From the NCBI GenBank assembly GCA_024305405.1, contig JAKNDB010000104.1:1116001-1180000 (forward strand): 64,000 nt of DNA. The letters are read 5' to 3'. Position 1 is the stretch's first letter. Each line of letters opens with the position of its first letter. The notes beneath the pieces were generated by a model. That model was not told the DNA's origin. It saw only the letters and a list, made by a program, of their open reading frames with translations, and did not search any database. This document shows, piece after piece, positions 51,969 through 64,000 of this stretch. The translations under genes and the position numbers were made by a program. Source of the DNA: Dirofilaria immitis (Eukaryota > Nematoda > Chromadorea > Rhabditida > Onchocercidae).

Positions 51969-52690
51969 AAAAATGCAAAATCATAATGAAAAAAGATTTT
52001 AGGGCATCCTGTTTTCACATCTGTTGAACCTTTCTCTTTTGCAGATTGCACTTTCTTGTGATAGGTTGATTTATCATATGGTAAATAAGCCTAGTGATAT
52101 GATGGAAAGATGGATAATTAAGTTATACTTGTCAAAATAAGATCTACTCATGTTTGGATCAATATTTAATATGTAAATTTCCTTCTTGATAGTATTAAAA
52201 ACGGCTCTTTTAGTAACTTAATAACATCTGTACTGTAAAGTAAAATTAAAAGTATTTTTGAAAAATAATATTTATGTCTCATAATAGCTAGTAATCTTAT
52301 CTTAAAACCATGGCCTGATTAGATAGATGTCTAATTATCCAAAAATAAATTTTAGAAAAAAATAAATAAATAAAGCTTCAGGAATGCTTATAATATCACA
52401 GTTGCTAAAAAAATTATTGCTAAACTCAATGATGTATTCAGATTTGAAAATCAATGTTCAACGAAATATTATAAGTGCAGAGAGACGAGAAGATTCTACT
52501 TGGAAAGTCATCACATTTGTAAATTATCGCAAAGACAAATATAACCTTACTGCATTTTTAACTTATCGAGAATTTTCCTTTAATTCCTCCATATCTAAAG
52601 AATATAAACAAATCCCATACATATTGATATTTATTACACAACATTATTACATATAGTTTAGAACAGTAATTTTAAATATAGCGATAAATC

Positions 52691-52823
52691 TGATCTGCGA
52701 CACGCATCATAAGTAACTTTCACTTATGATACTTAGGTAACTTTGATCTACGACACTTATCTTAGACAGCTTTGACGTATGACACTTACCTTAATAATTT
52801 TGACCAACGACACTTATCCAGTT
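52691..52823. repeat. Degenerate ~29-bp tandem repeat, about five units
   Basis: The units share the core ga(t/c)nna(c)gacacttatc followed by a variable stretch ending in ctttga. Copies include gatctacgacacttatctta, gacgtatgacacttacctta and gaccaacgacacttatccag. Confidence 0.75.
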
Positions 52824-55349
52824 ATTGATCTTGATGGAAACTGTCAGAAGGAAAAGCCAATATTTCGCTGATATTGGCGATTCTCTCATGACGAAGATAA
52901 TGTATTTGTCAGGTTCAAATGAAAGTGCAAATTTCGAAGGATAATGTATCAATAAAGACTTACTCAATATTTATAAGGAAGAGCAGAAACGATAGATGCC
53001 GCCTATATTGAAATTAAAACAAAAATTTCACGAGAAGTTCACGAGATATTCTTTCTTTCTCTTTTACCATCCGATTTTCGATGATTCTAAAATTCTCGAT
53101 CGATGGCAGCAAAATAGAAATAGTAACAACCATAAGTGCTTGAAAATATGAAAATTTAAAAGGATTTCAGTAAACGATTACTACAGTAATCATCGGTATC
53201 AATTCCTAATTGAATTATCAATCAAATAATTTAATAGAAAGTATCAGATCTTTTAACAAATTTTTGAATTAAACATCTCTTTCGTCAAAAAGAATATTCC
53301 TAAAAAATATTGAAAATTCAAGTTTTCACTAAATTTCACCGAAAAAATGATATAGAGTGTTCGATTTTTGGTCTCATAAAATTTAATAATTGTCAGCCCT
53401 CTTTGAATTCATTTTAATTATTTCAGAAACGAGTTTCAATGGCCAGTTTAATATATCCGAGAGATACTGCCAACATGTCTATCCTATGTTGCTAATGATA
53501 TTAATAATTATATACATGGAAGGTTTGCAAGGGAAAAATCTGAGAATTATTTTAAGCTGTTTATCTCAAGCAAACTTGGCTTCAAATTGAGAAAAAATAA
53601 CACAGCGAATTTGCGACATTCAAACTTCATATGTTCAGATTATTAGTTGTTAGGACAACATAGACTATAATATGAATTTTCAAATAGCAGTAGCAAAAAG
53701 TGTGTTGAATTGATTCACAAACTGTAATTCGAGTTTTTAGCAAACAAATATATTACAAATGGAATTTCAGAAAGTGATATAAAATTGAGATTATGTCGTC
53801 TGAAAGCTTGAAAACTTTCTTATAACATAATATATCCGGGGATTCCCGGCAGGCAATAAGTATGAAGAAAGATTTATTCACTACTAGGATACTACCAATT
53901 GAATAATATTAAAAGGAAGAAAACCATGAATACTTTGAAATTTTTTGTTCACTAAAATTGTATTAAATAGGAATATATGAGAATAGTATTTCCGAGTAGT
54001 GAAAATAATAAAAACAAAAAAACGATTGAAAATCAATAAAATCAAGTTCATCTCAGATAAATCATAAAAGTGTAAAAAAATTATTATCCAAATATAATTA
54101 TTTAGTTTTAATTAATTAATTAAAACAATGTACTATGCATCGATCAGTGAAACGCATTTTAATGCTTTTACATTAAACCGGCGTGATCGTAACCAAAATG
54201 CTAGCACTAATTTTGTTGTTCTTACATTCGGATTAATAAATCACTTATAAGAACTTGAAAAAAAAACTTATTTAAAATCTGGATGCGATAATCTACACAA
54301 ATCATTTCAATCACCAACATGATATGTATTTGTAGCATGGATTCTGATTTTGCATGTGTTCCCTTCCATCCTCGATTAATTTTAAAGTCTTAATAATATA
54401 CGGTTAAGTAAAACTCAAAATTCGATTCAATATTGCATAGCGAAATACCAATCCTCCGCGACGAAAGTTTTGCGAGAGTATTTCCCGATACTGACTTATC
54501 GGAACGTAACCCCTTCCTTCTTAAAAAATGCCCAAATATAAAGCATATTTGACTAAATGCAGAAACATACGGTTTCACTGTAATCCACTCAGAATAGCAT
54601 AAAGCATACAGTCATTTTAGGATACCAGCAGACCAGGAATTGGTTTGATAATTTTGCCCAAGTTGTGAAACGATGGCGACGCTTTGTCACGATTGGATGT
54701 CAATATGTTGGTAAGCTAGTAAGGCGAGGGATAGTGGTTGTTTGATGGCGACAGTGTGTCTTTGATGTACCGTAATAGAACATAGCTAGTGTCGAGATCT
54801 CGGTATTCTGGGTATGATTTAGCGTTAAATTCTAAATATTACCTTGGAAGCAAAATCTTAACATATTTAATTATCTGCTGTAATGTATCTTTGATTCCTC
54901 CGTTTTCCTGTTTTCCTCGAATACTCTTTCCTATATTTTGTGAATTATGATTTGATTACGTCAATACAGTGAATATTTTCGAAAAAAATTTGAAAATATT
55001 TGGAATTCTCAAATAAAAAAGATTTTGTTTTAAGAGAAATAGACGAAAGTAATTAGAAAGCAAAATGATATGGAAATGATGTATCATATATAGAAATTTT
55101 TATTACTAGAACATTAACGTATTTTTTCTTGATGCTTTTTTTTTTTTTTAAATCTATTAGTTGGATTCGTTGAATAATTCCTATTCACTCACTTAGGAAA
55201 AGCAAGTAATTGAGAGGAAAAATTTGAGTAAAAGTTTGGATTTATTCCGGCAGATTAAGATCTATCGTTTATTTTATGATTGTTGTCTATTTCTCACATA
55301 TCGTTTTTGTTTTCTCCTGGTTTCCTCATGTCAAGAAGAATATCCATTT

Positions 55350-55352
<3 letters not shown>

Positions 55353-55381
<29 letters not shown>
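55353..55381. repeat. Poly-T tract (~29 bases)
   Basis: Uninterrupted T run about 515 bases upstream of the WIPI start codon. Run length is likely to be unreliable in the assembly. Confidence 0.85.
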
Positions 55382-55895
55382 GTAGCAAATGAAGTCTGTT
55401 GGCTGAGAACGTTACTTTGAAGTTATTTAATATTATTATTGATATATTATTACTAATAAAAAGTTTCGACAAATATAAACTGGAATAAGTTTGTATAGAA
55501 AATTTCGAATTTGTTTAAAGAAATTTGAACCTCGTAAATCTAAAATACACTCGTTCAAATAAATCTAGTTATTGATTACTTTTTCTAAATTATCCATTTG
55601 TATCTCTTTCACTGCTGGTGACTTTCTGCTGGGATCCTTTCTGTGACGGATCAACGTAGACTTGATTATTCCGAACAACATGAGGTAACTGTTATGTAGT
55701 TCACTTATTAATTAAGAATAAAAATACTAAATTTAAAGTAATCATTTAACAATATGGCCTACCTTTTTGAAAATATCCTGAAAATATGTACGTCGTATCT
55801 ACTTTCGATATTATCTGAACTTTTGTGACGACATATCCAAGTACTCATTATAGAAAGTAGTATTTTTGCGAGCTTTACAGGTGTTATCAATTCGC

Positions 55896-58800
55896 ATGTC
55901 AACGGAGTCACCAATGCCATTGGATGATGAATTAGCATCTGAAGAGTTATCTTTTGTTGGCTTCAATCAGGATGCTACGTAAGCGTCGTTTTTTTAAGAT
56001 TACGATAAATTTCTCAATTTGAAGAATTGATTAATGTGGTGCGGTATTAGTAGGATTCGAAAATGTATTCATTTTATCAGTGATTGAAAAAACCACATTA
56101 CATAATAAAAGCATGTTAGTGGTGCTGTTGCTTTCTAATTGTTGAAATAATTTGTTTGCACCATAAGATGTTTAACCCTTGGGAAATTGTTTTGTTGTTC
56201 ATTCCTAAATCAAGAAATAAAAAAATCAAGAAATTTAACAAAACAATCCAAATGAATTGCATCGAGTCCTGCCACATTTTCATGAAGAACGGTCATCTTT
56301 ATTTCGGCACTGATTAAGTATTTCAACAACTGAATAATTAGTTGGATGATAATGAAGTAATTCGATACTTTTATAGATCACTTGCTTTGGGTGCAGCATC
56401 CAATTATGCACTCTATTCAACCAAAAAAACTGAAAAACTTGATTTAATTCACGAAAGTTACAGGCAGTTTTCAGATGACAAGAAGAAGAATGTAGGTAAG
56501 TCCTCCTTTGAAAAGCCGAAAGATTTCATATTAAGCTTTGAGCAGTGCAAGAATTATAGAGCATAAAACGACTATTTCTTCGCGTATGACAATTTGCTTA
56601 TTCTGATTTCATCACACCAATTCTTATAAAGTCTAAAATTGATATTCTATCAAAGAAAAGGATTTAGATATGCATAAACAGTTTCGAGATATAATAGGAA
56701 ATATATTTCAGAGTTTTAAATATATCTGATTAAGCTGGTACATCTAATCAGTAAATCTGGTAGGACTTAACAGTCATTCTAGTAACTCATTGCTAATCTT
56801 AGAATACACGTATATGCATAAATAACTTCGGAAAATTACTGTCTGAAATTGTTGTTCATACATCCGAAGTAAGTAATGTTTTTACTATTTTATTGCAGAA
56901 GTATCCGAGATTATGCTCATTGAACGTCTCTTTTCATCCAGTCTTTTGATGCTAGTATCGACGCAGGCACCGCGTAAACTACGAATTTATCATTTCCAGA
57001 AAAACAATGAGATTTGTGCTCAAAGCTATACGAATACAGTATTAACAGTGAGATTGAATCGTGATGTAAGGATTTTTCACTTTTATTTCTGTAGATTAGA
57101 GATTAATATCAGCATTTTGAAACTTAAAAAAGACTGATACCTCAAAAGTGTTTTGATTTGTATTTTACAATGCATAACATTATTTTAGAAAAGACGCACT
57201 TTTCTGAGCAGGGTTTAATTATTGCATTTATTTATAGTATATGGTTGTTTGTCTGGAAGACATAGTATATATTCATACAGTCAAGGATATGAAGGTGATT
57301 TTTTTCAATTTGTTTTTTCAGCATTTACTTTATGAAATCTTCCAATTTTCATTACATGATGTTTAAAATTAACAAAATTTAAATTTGCATAACCGGATTG
57401 CGTATCAAATCAATTCATCAACATTTGTATTGTATGAAATATGTAAATTGAACGTAAAGATTTTTTGGATTACATGTACACTAATATTTGTGCAATACAT
57501 CTGCCATATGCATTTTTGTTGTTAAGTGTTTATTAGTTAATCGTAAAAAACAAAAAAGTTGAGTACTTTATGCTTTTATCTAACCAGAAACATCATAACA
57601 GATATAACAGCGATAATCAAAAAGTATGAAACATCGGAATTGCTATGGTTTGAATTTAGAATCAAGCTTTCATATTAAAGTGCTTGAGGTGATGGAATAA
57701 TACAATTGCTTAAAACTATGATTATTGAGCTTGTCATGAAATTTTTTATTCGGGAAGGATTGTGTTTCCGGAAGCTTTCAAATATTGTATAACACAAAAA
57801 TTTGTTCAAGTGTCATTATTTACATAGTTTCATTCTTCAAAATAAAGGAAGGCAAGTTCTAATGAAAAAAAAGAGAGATTCTTGAAAAATTTTTCTTTAG
57901 AGTAATAGGAAGATTTTTCTTTGATAAGCAGATTTCAAAATTTCAAATCTAAATTTCCGAAATTTCTGATTCATTGTTGAAGGACTTATCGGTTGGCATA
58001 CAAGTTATCTTTCAAGAGTATTCCAGTTAAATTCTCAAAGAACAACTGGTTTAATTAAGAGGTTGCTATAGAATTTCCAATCAGAGTAAAATGAACTGCA
58101 GAAAAATTTTAAATTGATCGTCCAATACTTGCCTTCATTTCGTTAATCAACATTCTAAGGATAATTTGCATACGTTTGCACGCGTCGTTGTCAACACAGT
58201 TTCTGGATATTTATTGGTGGCACGCACCAAGCAATTTTTGATTTATCTTACTTATTATTATGTATCTTTTTCATATACGATTAACGATGATATTTTTTTG
58301 CATTATCAGTTTATTCGTAATCTATTCTGTGTGATCAGTATAAGTTTAACCACATTATGTATCTGGAAAAACCTTATAACTTTACGGGAAAGGGAAGAAA
58401 TTTGTTGTATGAGATGATAGTTTATACAAAGCAAAAATATTTTCATTGAGGCCGATATTTTTCCGGTTATTCATACAATTCGTGACACACCTCCAAATGC
58501 TAGTGGTATCATCGATTTATCGGCGACAGTGAATTCTTTTTTAGCTTATCCAGGCTCAATCAACAACGGTCATGGTAAAGATTTTTCTTTTCTTTTCTTT
58601 CTATAGTGTTTTCCAAATGCAGAAATTTATAGAGCTATTTGTTCGTTAGTTGCAGCATAAGTAAATGAAAGTGGTAAAGGGCAATGTTGCATTACAATAG
58701 AAAAAATGCATCACACCTTGCTAATAATAAATGACTGAATGGCTGCAGAAAAAATATAGCTATATCTTCATAAGCTGACATTCGATACGGCAGGTTTTGA

Positions 58801-60731
58801 CGTGAAGAAAAATAAGGAGGTAGAAAGTGAACAAGAAAATCATTTCGAAAACCATATAAGTTTTACTATTTTTAAGTTCAATTATTTGACGTGACGCGTT
58901 TGAATTCGATGAATACTATTTCGGCGCATACTAGTCCTTTGGCAGCGTTACGTTTTAGTTATGATGGCAAAAAGTTGGCTACTGCTTCAAACCGCGGTAC
59001 TGTAATTCGTGTATTTGACACCGAATCTGGAGATCGTTTGTATGAATTCACTCAGGGCGTCAAAGGTAAATTTTACAAGTGTGTTTTTATGTTAATTAAA
59101 ATTTGATGTAGAATAAAAGAATCTATTTGCAGATTTGTGAGTATTTATTCAATGGCATTTAGTATCGATGGTAATTATTTATGCTCTTCAAGTAATACCG
59201 AAACGGTTCATGTATTTAGATTGGGGCCAACATTAGATGCAGTAACTGAGTAAGATATTCTCATTTAATAGTTCTTCACTGTTCTTGTAAAAGTGAAGTT
59301 TTGACATCAAAGAATCAAAGCAAAAGATTTAATTTTAATTCCTCCAGTGTAGGTTTAACTTTGAAATCTAATCTAATAATTCTATTTTTATATTTTCTTC
59401 ATTTTTTTAAAAAAATTTAAAGTATCTTTTTTGCCTTGGTCTATGATCAGCTACTATTTCTTGTGTTTTATTATTTTTTCTGTATCTTCGCCTAACAAAA
59501 GTTTTTATGGACAAGAAATTCTATTTCTTAAAGCATAAGAAATTATAGTATCGGTCATTGCTTGTCAAATGCGTAAATCAAATTTAAGATTGCTTATAAT
59601 ATTGAGAATTTAAGTTTCAGAAATGGAGAAGATGAAGAACAAGGATGGGTAGATTATTTGTCAAAACAAGCGAGCAGCTATTTACCTGCACAAATGAATG
59701 ATCTTTGGATGCGAGGAAAAAGTTTTGCTACTGCAAGATTGCCATCAGTCGGGAAACGGAATGCGGTTGCGCTACCAGTGTAACTTTTTTCTCTAACTGA
59801 TACATTAACGTGAGATGTTTAGTATCTCATAAGTGATATATATCTCCAAAGTGACTGGTTTGCTTATATGTAAGATCCCTTATTACCATTTGATAAAATT
59901 CGAAAACTTTATTTATCCCTAAACCAATTCTAGCATTGTTGCTATTTCCTTCACTATTAATTAAAAGTCATTGTTTGTTCAGAATTTATGATTTTTGAAA
60001 ATCTGCATTTAAAAAATATTTTTGCTCAAATCTTCATTTTGCCAGATTGAAAAATTGGAAGGTGTGTTTCCACATTTCCTAACTGATCAATAGGAATATG
60101 TCGATTTTAAGAAGGGAACGCAAATTTTATTACATTATCATGAAGTTTAGTCGCAGTTCTAAACTAACTACTAGACTGGTTGAATGGTGTTATATATTTG
60201 TCGGTATTTTTAGAATTAATGGCAAACTGCATTTACTAGTTGCAACAACCGATGGTTTTGTATACATTTATCCAATAGAGCCAGAAGGAGGAGAGTTGAC
60301 GTTGTTACGACAACATAAAGTCGGAATAAAGGTTTATATATCTATTTAACCAAATAAAATTAGTTATGTTTAATGTCTTAATCATTTTCCCATCACATTT
60401 TCTTATAACATTTTTTAGCACTGATTACATCAAGTTATTGATCAGTTAGTTTGAATACATTTGCATGATAATGAGAACATAAGCTTTGCTTTCCTAGAAA
60501 GTAACGTGGGAAGGTATAGTATGCTAAAAATATCATACATTTTTAGCTCATAAATTATTGACTTATGAATAAATCTGAGAAACTTTCCAGCATGCTCCAA
60601 TGGTCCATGCACATGATCAATCTGATAATCAAGGTAATGAAGGTAACGATAGAACGGGAAGTGAAGAGGGACAACCTCTGGATAGGCATATAATCGACAA
60701 TTTTCCGCCTTTGAATCATTCCACTGCATAA
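55896..60731 (+). CDS. atg-18: WIPI/ATG18-type autophagy WD-repeat protein with FTQG in place of FRRG
   Basis: Ten exons join in phase: 55896-55978, 56377-56495, 56899-57065, 57238-57294, 58451-58574, 58877-59065, 59133-59249, 59621-59779, 60214-60331 and 60591-60731 (424 aa). PROPPIN proteins bind PI3P on phagophores and recruit the ATG12-ATG5-ATG16 machinery. Blocks: SLALGAASNYALYS; IERLFSSSLLMLVSTQAPRK; VVVCLEDIVYIHTVKDMK; ISAHTSPLAALRFSYDGKKL; ASNRGTVIRVFDTESGDRLY; CSSSNTETVHVFRL; SFATARLPSVGKRNA; ATTDGFVYIYPIEPEGGEL. The blocks fit the WIPI1/2 branch. The PI3P motif (L/F)RRG reads FTQG (GAA TTC ACT CAG GGC). Exon 6 is one A short at 59062-59064, since the next exon requires K-R-F-V. The gene may be a paralogue rather than the single atg-18 orthologue. 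Confidence 0.9.
59062..59065 (+). other. One-base deficit at end of WIPI exon 6 (poly-A run)
   Basis: Exon 6 ends GTC AAA G before GTAAAT (phase 1), but exon 7 (A TTT GTG AGT) needs phase 2. A fourth A gives the family sequence G-V-K-R at this join. Every other WIPI join is in phase. Confidence 0.65.
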
Positions 60732-61986
60732 ATTTTTCTTAGTTTTATTCGAAAAAAAAAATTATAAAATAAGGTCGATGAATCTGTACAGTATGCATTC
60801 GTGAAAGAATTTTTACGTTTAATGTTACGAATTTAGTCGAATTTTAAAAGGTGTTTGGACTCACAGAATCTTCTGCAGTTGGCTATATTTCCGTACTATT
60901 TATTGCTTTTTGAAAATTTATTTTTATTTAAAACTTTGATTTAAAGATGGAATCAATGTTTTGCATCCATCCTTGTTACTTTGCTTATGATCTATGTTCA
61001 AAAAGAAGACGGAAGAGAACACATCTATATCATTTCATCATTATTTTTAAGTTATGATAAAGCCTATGGTGATGTATCGACCTTTTCTGCTATAAAATGC
61101 GATTTAAACTTAGAATTTTTTATGGGATTGTTTCCAAAGCAGTGTTAGCGTTGAACTTTTTTACGGCAATTTTTGTGGAAATGCCGGACTTTTTTGTTCC
61201 AAAATTCGGTCTTAACATCCGCCATCTTTCATGCTTTTTATTATTCATTTTAGTGTAAAATATATTTTTACTTTTGTTTGAAAAGATTTTTTCATAAAAG
61301 TTTTTAAATTTTATAAGGATTTGTTGAGGCTGAGTGTTTAATCTTTTTAGCTTCAACATTACGTTTAAGATTTCATTGTTTTTTCGAAGCATTTTTATAT
61401 GCTACACCTGCATCATGTCTTTGCGCATGACAATGGATTTCATCACTTTGATTGCAAAATAGTTCTGGAAATCCGCACTAGAATATTCCAGGTTTTACTA
61501 CTTATGGCGATTTATTTTGCCTTTAATTGTACTAAGAACATTTGTATTAAAAAATGCTTTATGGATATTTGATTGTACAAATTTGATATATGCTTTACAA
61601 TAAAAGACAGTTTTGTTCAAGATCTGTAGTAAGAAAGTACGGTGGATTTTCTCGAAATCCTTGAATTTTAAAAATTCTGCTAAAATTTACTGCGATGATT
61701 ATGATGGATGAATCTTCAGCAGTCGTTTCGAATCAACTTGAAGAGACAGGAAAATATTTTATCTAAAAAGCTTATAGTAACTTCACATTGGATCAATCAC
61801 ATTAATCATATTATGTTAAGGCTAGGTGGTGTTAATCATATTAAGATGCCAATATCAGTTGAATTGGTGAAAATTCAGATTTAGACTAACAAAGAGAATT
61901 TGGATTAAGCTAGTTTGAAATTCTCAATTAAGACTTTCGAATTTGATCTCTTCTGCTCGTCATTACCCGAACGGGATTTCGGAGTA

Positions 61987-62222
61987 TCAGACAGATCCAT
62001 AGTACACTTTTTTGTTAGTGTTAAATGAGGAAACTATTCGTTGCAAAATATTCATATTTTTGGTTATATAATTTGCTAACAGTTCATCATCTGTTCCGGG
62101 ACATCTTATCGATGATGCATGTTCACATAGCCACGGAAATTCATCGTTGCAGAAATCCATCAATGATTGTGAAAATGATTTTGGATCGTTTGTGAACACA
62201 ACATTCAGGCATTCAAATTTAC
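61987..62222 (-). CDS. Unrecognised coding exon (terminal) of a minus-strand gene
   Basis: After a possible acceptor (TTAATCGAG) the frame reads KFECLNVVFTNDPKSFSQSL, then MDFCNDEFPWLCEHASSIRC, then PGTDDELLANYI, to a TGA at 61987. Amino acid use (Trp, Cys, Pro, Asp) is much more protein-like than the surrounding DNA. It is convergent with the WIPI gene. Upstream exons would lie between here and the right edge, but none was clear. No domain was recognised. Confidence 0.35.
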
Positions 62223-64000
62223 TCGATTAAGTGTTTATCCTTTTCAGGATAGTTCAATTTTAGGTAGTATTGAAATGGCTACCATGAAATATTTTACAAA
62301 GACATGAATTCTCTAATTCAATAATAATTATCATCAGTCAAACTGACTTATGTGTAACTGACTCTCCTGAAGTAGACGGCTGATGAAACTATTTCATTTG
62401 ATATTATCGTAAGACCATGTTCAAATTTTCAAATAATCTTTGCTGAAGCATCTCGATGTTACACCATTATTTATTGTTTCTACCATATGCAAAGGTGAGA
62501 AGTAATTCAGAAAAAATTTGGTAGATTAAATTTTGAAGAAATACTTCAACTAAATCAAGTCAAATTTATCACATACCGGAAAATAATAAGCTCCGAGTAG
62601 ACGATTAATCGCTTATTTCATCTATTTCTTTGCTTTTTCCATTTCACTTTCAACAAGATATTTATAATTCTATCAATACAAGTGCGAGTTACTAACTTGT
62701 TTTGAAATTGAGAAATCACTGATAGTTTTCGTGATAGTAAAAACTCCTGATAACATGACTATTTTCTATTACCATCGTAGAATCTACAATAAATTCATCC
62801 ATTTATTTATTAATGTCATATTCAAATAATTTCTTTAGAAATTATAAATTTTGCTTCAAATGCATGCATTTTTATATGAAAATTCAGAACTGAAAATTGA
62901 AAACCAACAGTTGACAGCAAAACATATGTTTGAAAAAATTATTAATTCTTTGAATACATATTAAAAATAAACCAATCTATAAATTAACGATTTTACTGAG
63001 ATGGCCAACTTTTCGTACTTTTTAGGTCTATCTATTCCTAGAATAAATAATTGAATTGTCTCTACTCAATGCCTTATTTCCACAAATATTTTTATTGAGT
63101 AAATAATTTTATGCATTACTTATCCTACTAAAAGACGAATACGCGAAATATTGAACAAATTAATAATAGAAAAAACTAACTTTATTCCACATTGAGTGAG
63201 AATAAACAGTAGCAAAGTTTGATAACATTGGGACTAAAAATAGCAATACTGTGATTTAATAACAAAGACTTTGAAAATTAATCATTCTAAATCTAAGCAT
63301 CAAAAATTTAAAGGAAAAATGATTATGAAATATTTATTATTATTTTTAAGGAAAAGAGAGAAAAAAGAAATAAGGTTAAAAAGACAAAAAGATTTATTAC
63401 AGAAAAATGAATATAAGAGTGGCGTATTTTGCATCAAATTATATTTGCATCGATAATAAGCAGTATAGAACGAATAAATTGAAACATTCGACATCGAAAG
63501 AAAATTTAATGCAAAATCTGGACATTTCAGCTAACTTAAAATTTTCTCAAATCTGAATTTACCATTAAAAATTTTAAAAGATTAGTGTAATAATGGATAA
63601 GAAAGTAAGGTACAACAGAAGCTGCTGGAAGAAACTTAAATTAAACGCATAAAGCAGTAGAAGTTTAGTAATTAGAACTAAATGAAATTGATGAATAAAA
63701 CACCTCTTCTAATACCAGAAATATCATAAAAGTGAAATTAAAATCAAACCGATTTTCATCTTTACTACGGTTGATCTGAATACATACCGATTAAATAACA
63801 CATTTTGCATTTCCTACTAATAGTTAAACTTCTTATCTATTAATTATCAGTCCTTCTTTCTGGAATAAGCACATTTGAAAGAACTTTTTAATCAGACAGA
63901 AATTTCTTCATACTTTCAAATAAAAAAGTAATAAGAGTAAGTAAGACCTCAGTTTTTCCATTTAGGAAGATGAGTATATATTTCCAAAAACTAATTTAAT
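62223..64000. other. AT-rich interval, no recognised gene
   Basis: Only lysine- and isoleucine-rich frames typical of AT-rich DNA are seen (for example around 63.27-63.49 kb on both strands). The interval could hold introns of the minus-strand gene that ends at 61987. Confidence 0.4.

Larger units (their letters stand above)
49363..55895. other. Gene-poor divergent intergenic region
   Basis: This lies between the 5' ends of the GSKIP-domain gene (minus) and the WIPI gene (plus), so it holds both promoters. No conserved exon was seen. A lysine-rich minus-strand frame at 50371-50562 (NLRMLSKDSVINLSVTKSPK) is possible but unsupported. It carries a CT-rich tract near 51366-51402, poly-A, a TG/TA microsatellite, degenerate ~29-bp repeats and a 29-base poly-T. 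Confidence 0.5.

Noticed and set aside
51791..52051. Frames with His-Thr or Val-Cys repeats on both strands
   Set aside because: Translations of the TG/TA microsatellite.
61120..61392. 90-codon minus-strand frame rich in Lys and Asn
   Set aside because: Composition matches AT-rich non-coding DNA. The end (RWRMLRPNFGTKKSG) is mildly protein-like but has no recognised homology or splice signals.

Overview
The window is AT-rich nuclear DNA of a nematode. Genes are split into many short exons, introns start with GTAAGT-like donors and end in TTTCAG or TTTTAG, and the conserved proteins look nematode. A filarial/spirurid worm is the most likely source, because a short bacterial ffh fragment of the kind left by the Wolbachia endosymbiont sits between two worm genes. 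The species cannot be fixed from the sequence alone.

Layout. 1-3679 (minus): secreted mosaic protein with three Kunitz domains, a thyroglobulin type-1 domain and a lustrin-type Cys-rich repeat; it runs off the left edge. 8846-9666 (plus): unrecognised small secreted Cys-rich protein. 9.7-12.7 kb: a few weak coding candidates. 13548-17950 (minus): complete gamma-glutamyltransferase, 14 exons. 20406-26564: two nearly identical 660-bp arms in inverted orientation, enclosing the bacterial ffh fragment and the dynein-2 light intermediate chain gene (minus, 22428-25579). 26624-39337: a Delta-9 fatty acid desaturase gene present twice in tandem (minus); the cores are almost identical but the outer flanks have diverged. 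40931-49362 (minus): 350-aa protein with a GSKIP (DUF727) domain. 49.4-55.9 kb: gene-poor, with simple and degenerate repeats. 55896-60731 (plus): complete WIPI/ATG18-type autophagy protein, 424 aa, 10 exons. 61.9-62.2 kb: an unrecognised coding exon on minus.

The genes share no pathway and form no operon visible here. Exon models were built by hand from splice signals and phase. In four of the conserved genes the model fits perfectly except for one base missing at a homopolymer (five sites). The two desaturase copies also differ, as far as I could see by eye, only in homopolymer length. This points to a long-read assembly with residual one-base errors rather than to pseudogenes.

Main points for follow-up: the ffh insertion, the inverted repeat around the dynein-2 gene, the gene-conversion-like desaturase pair, and a WIPI protein whose phosphoinositide-binding FRRG motif reads FTQG.
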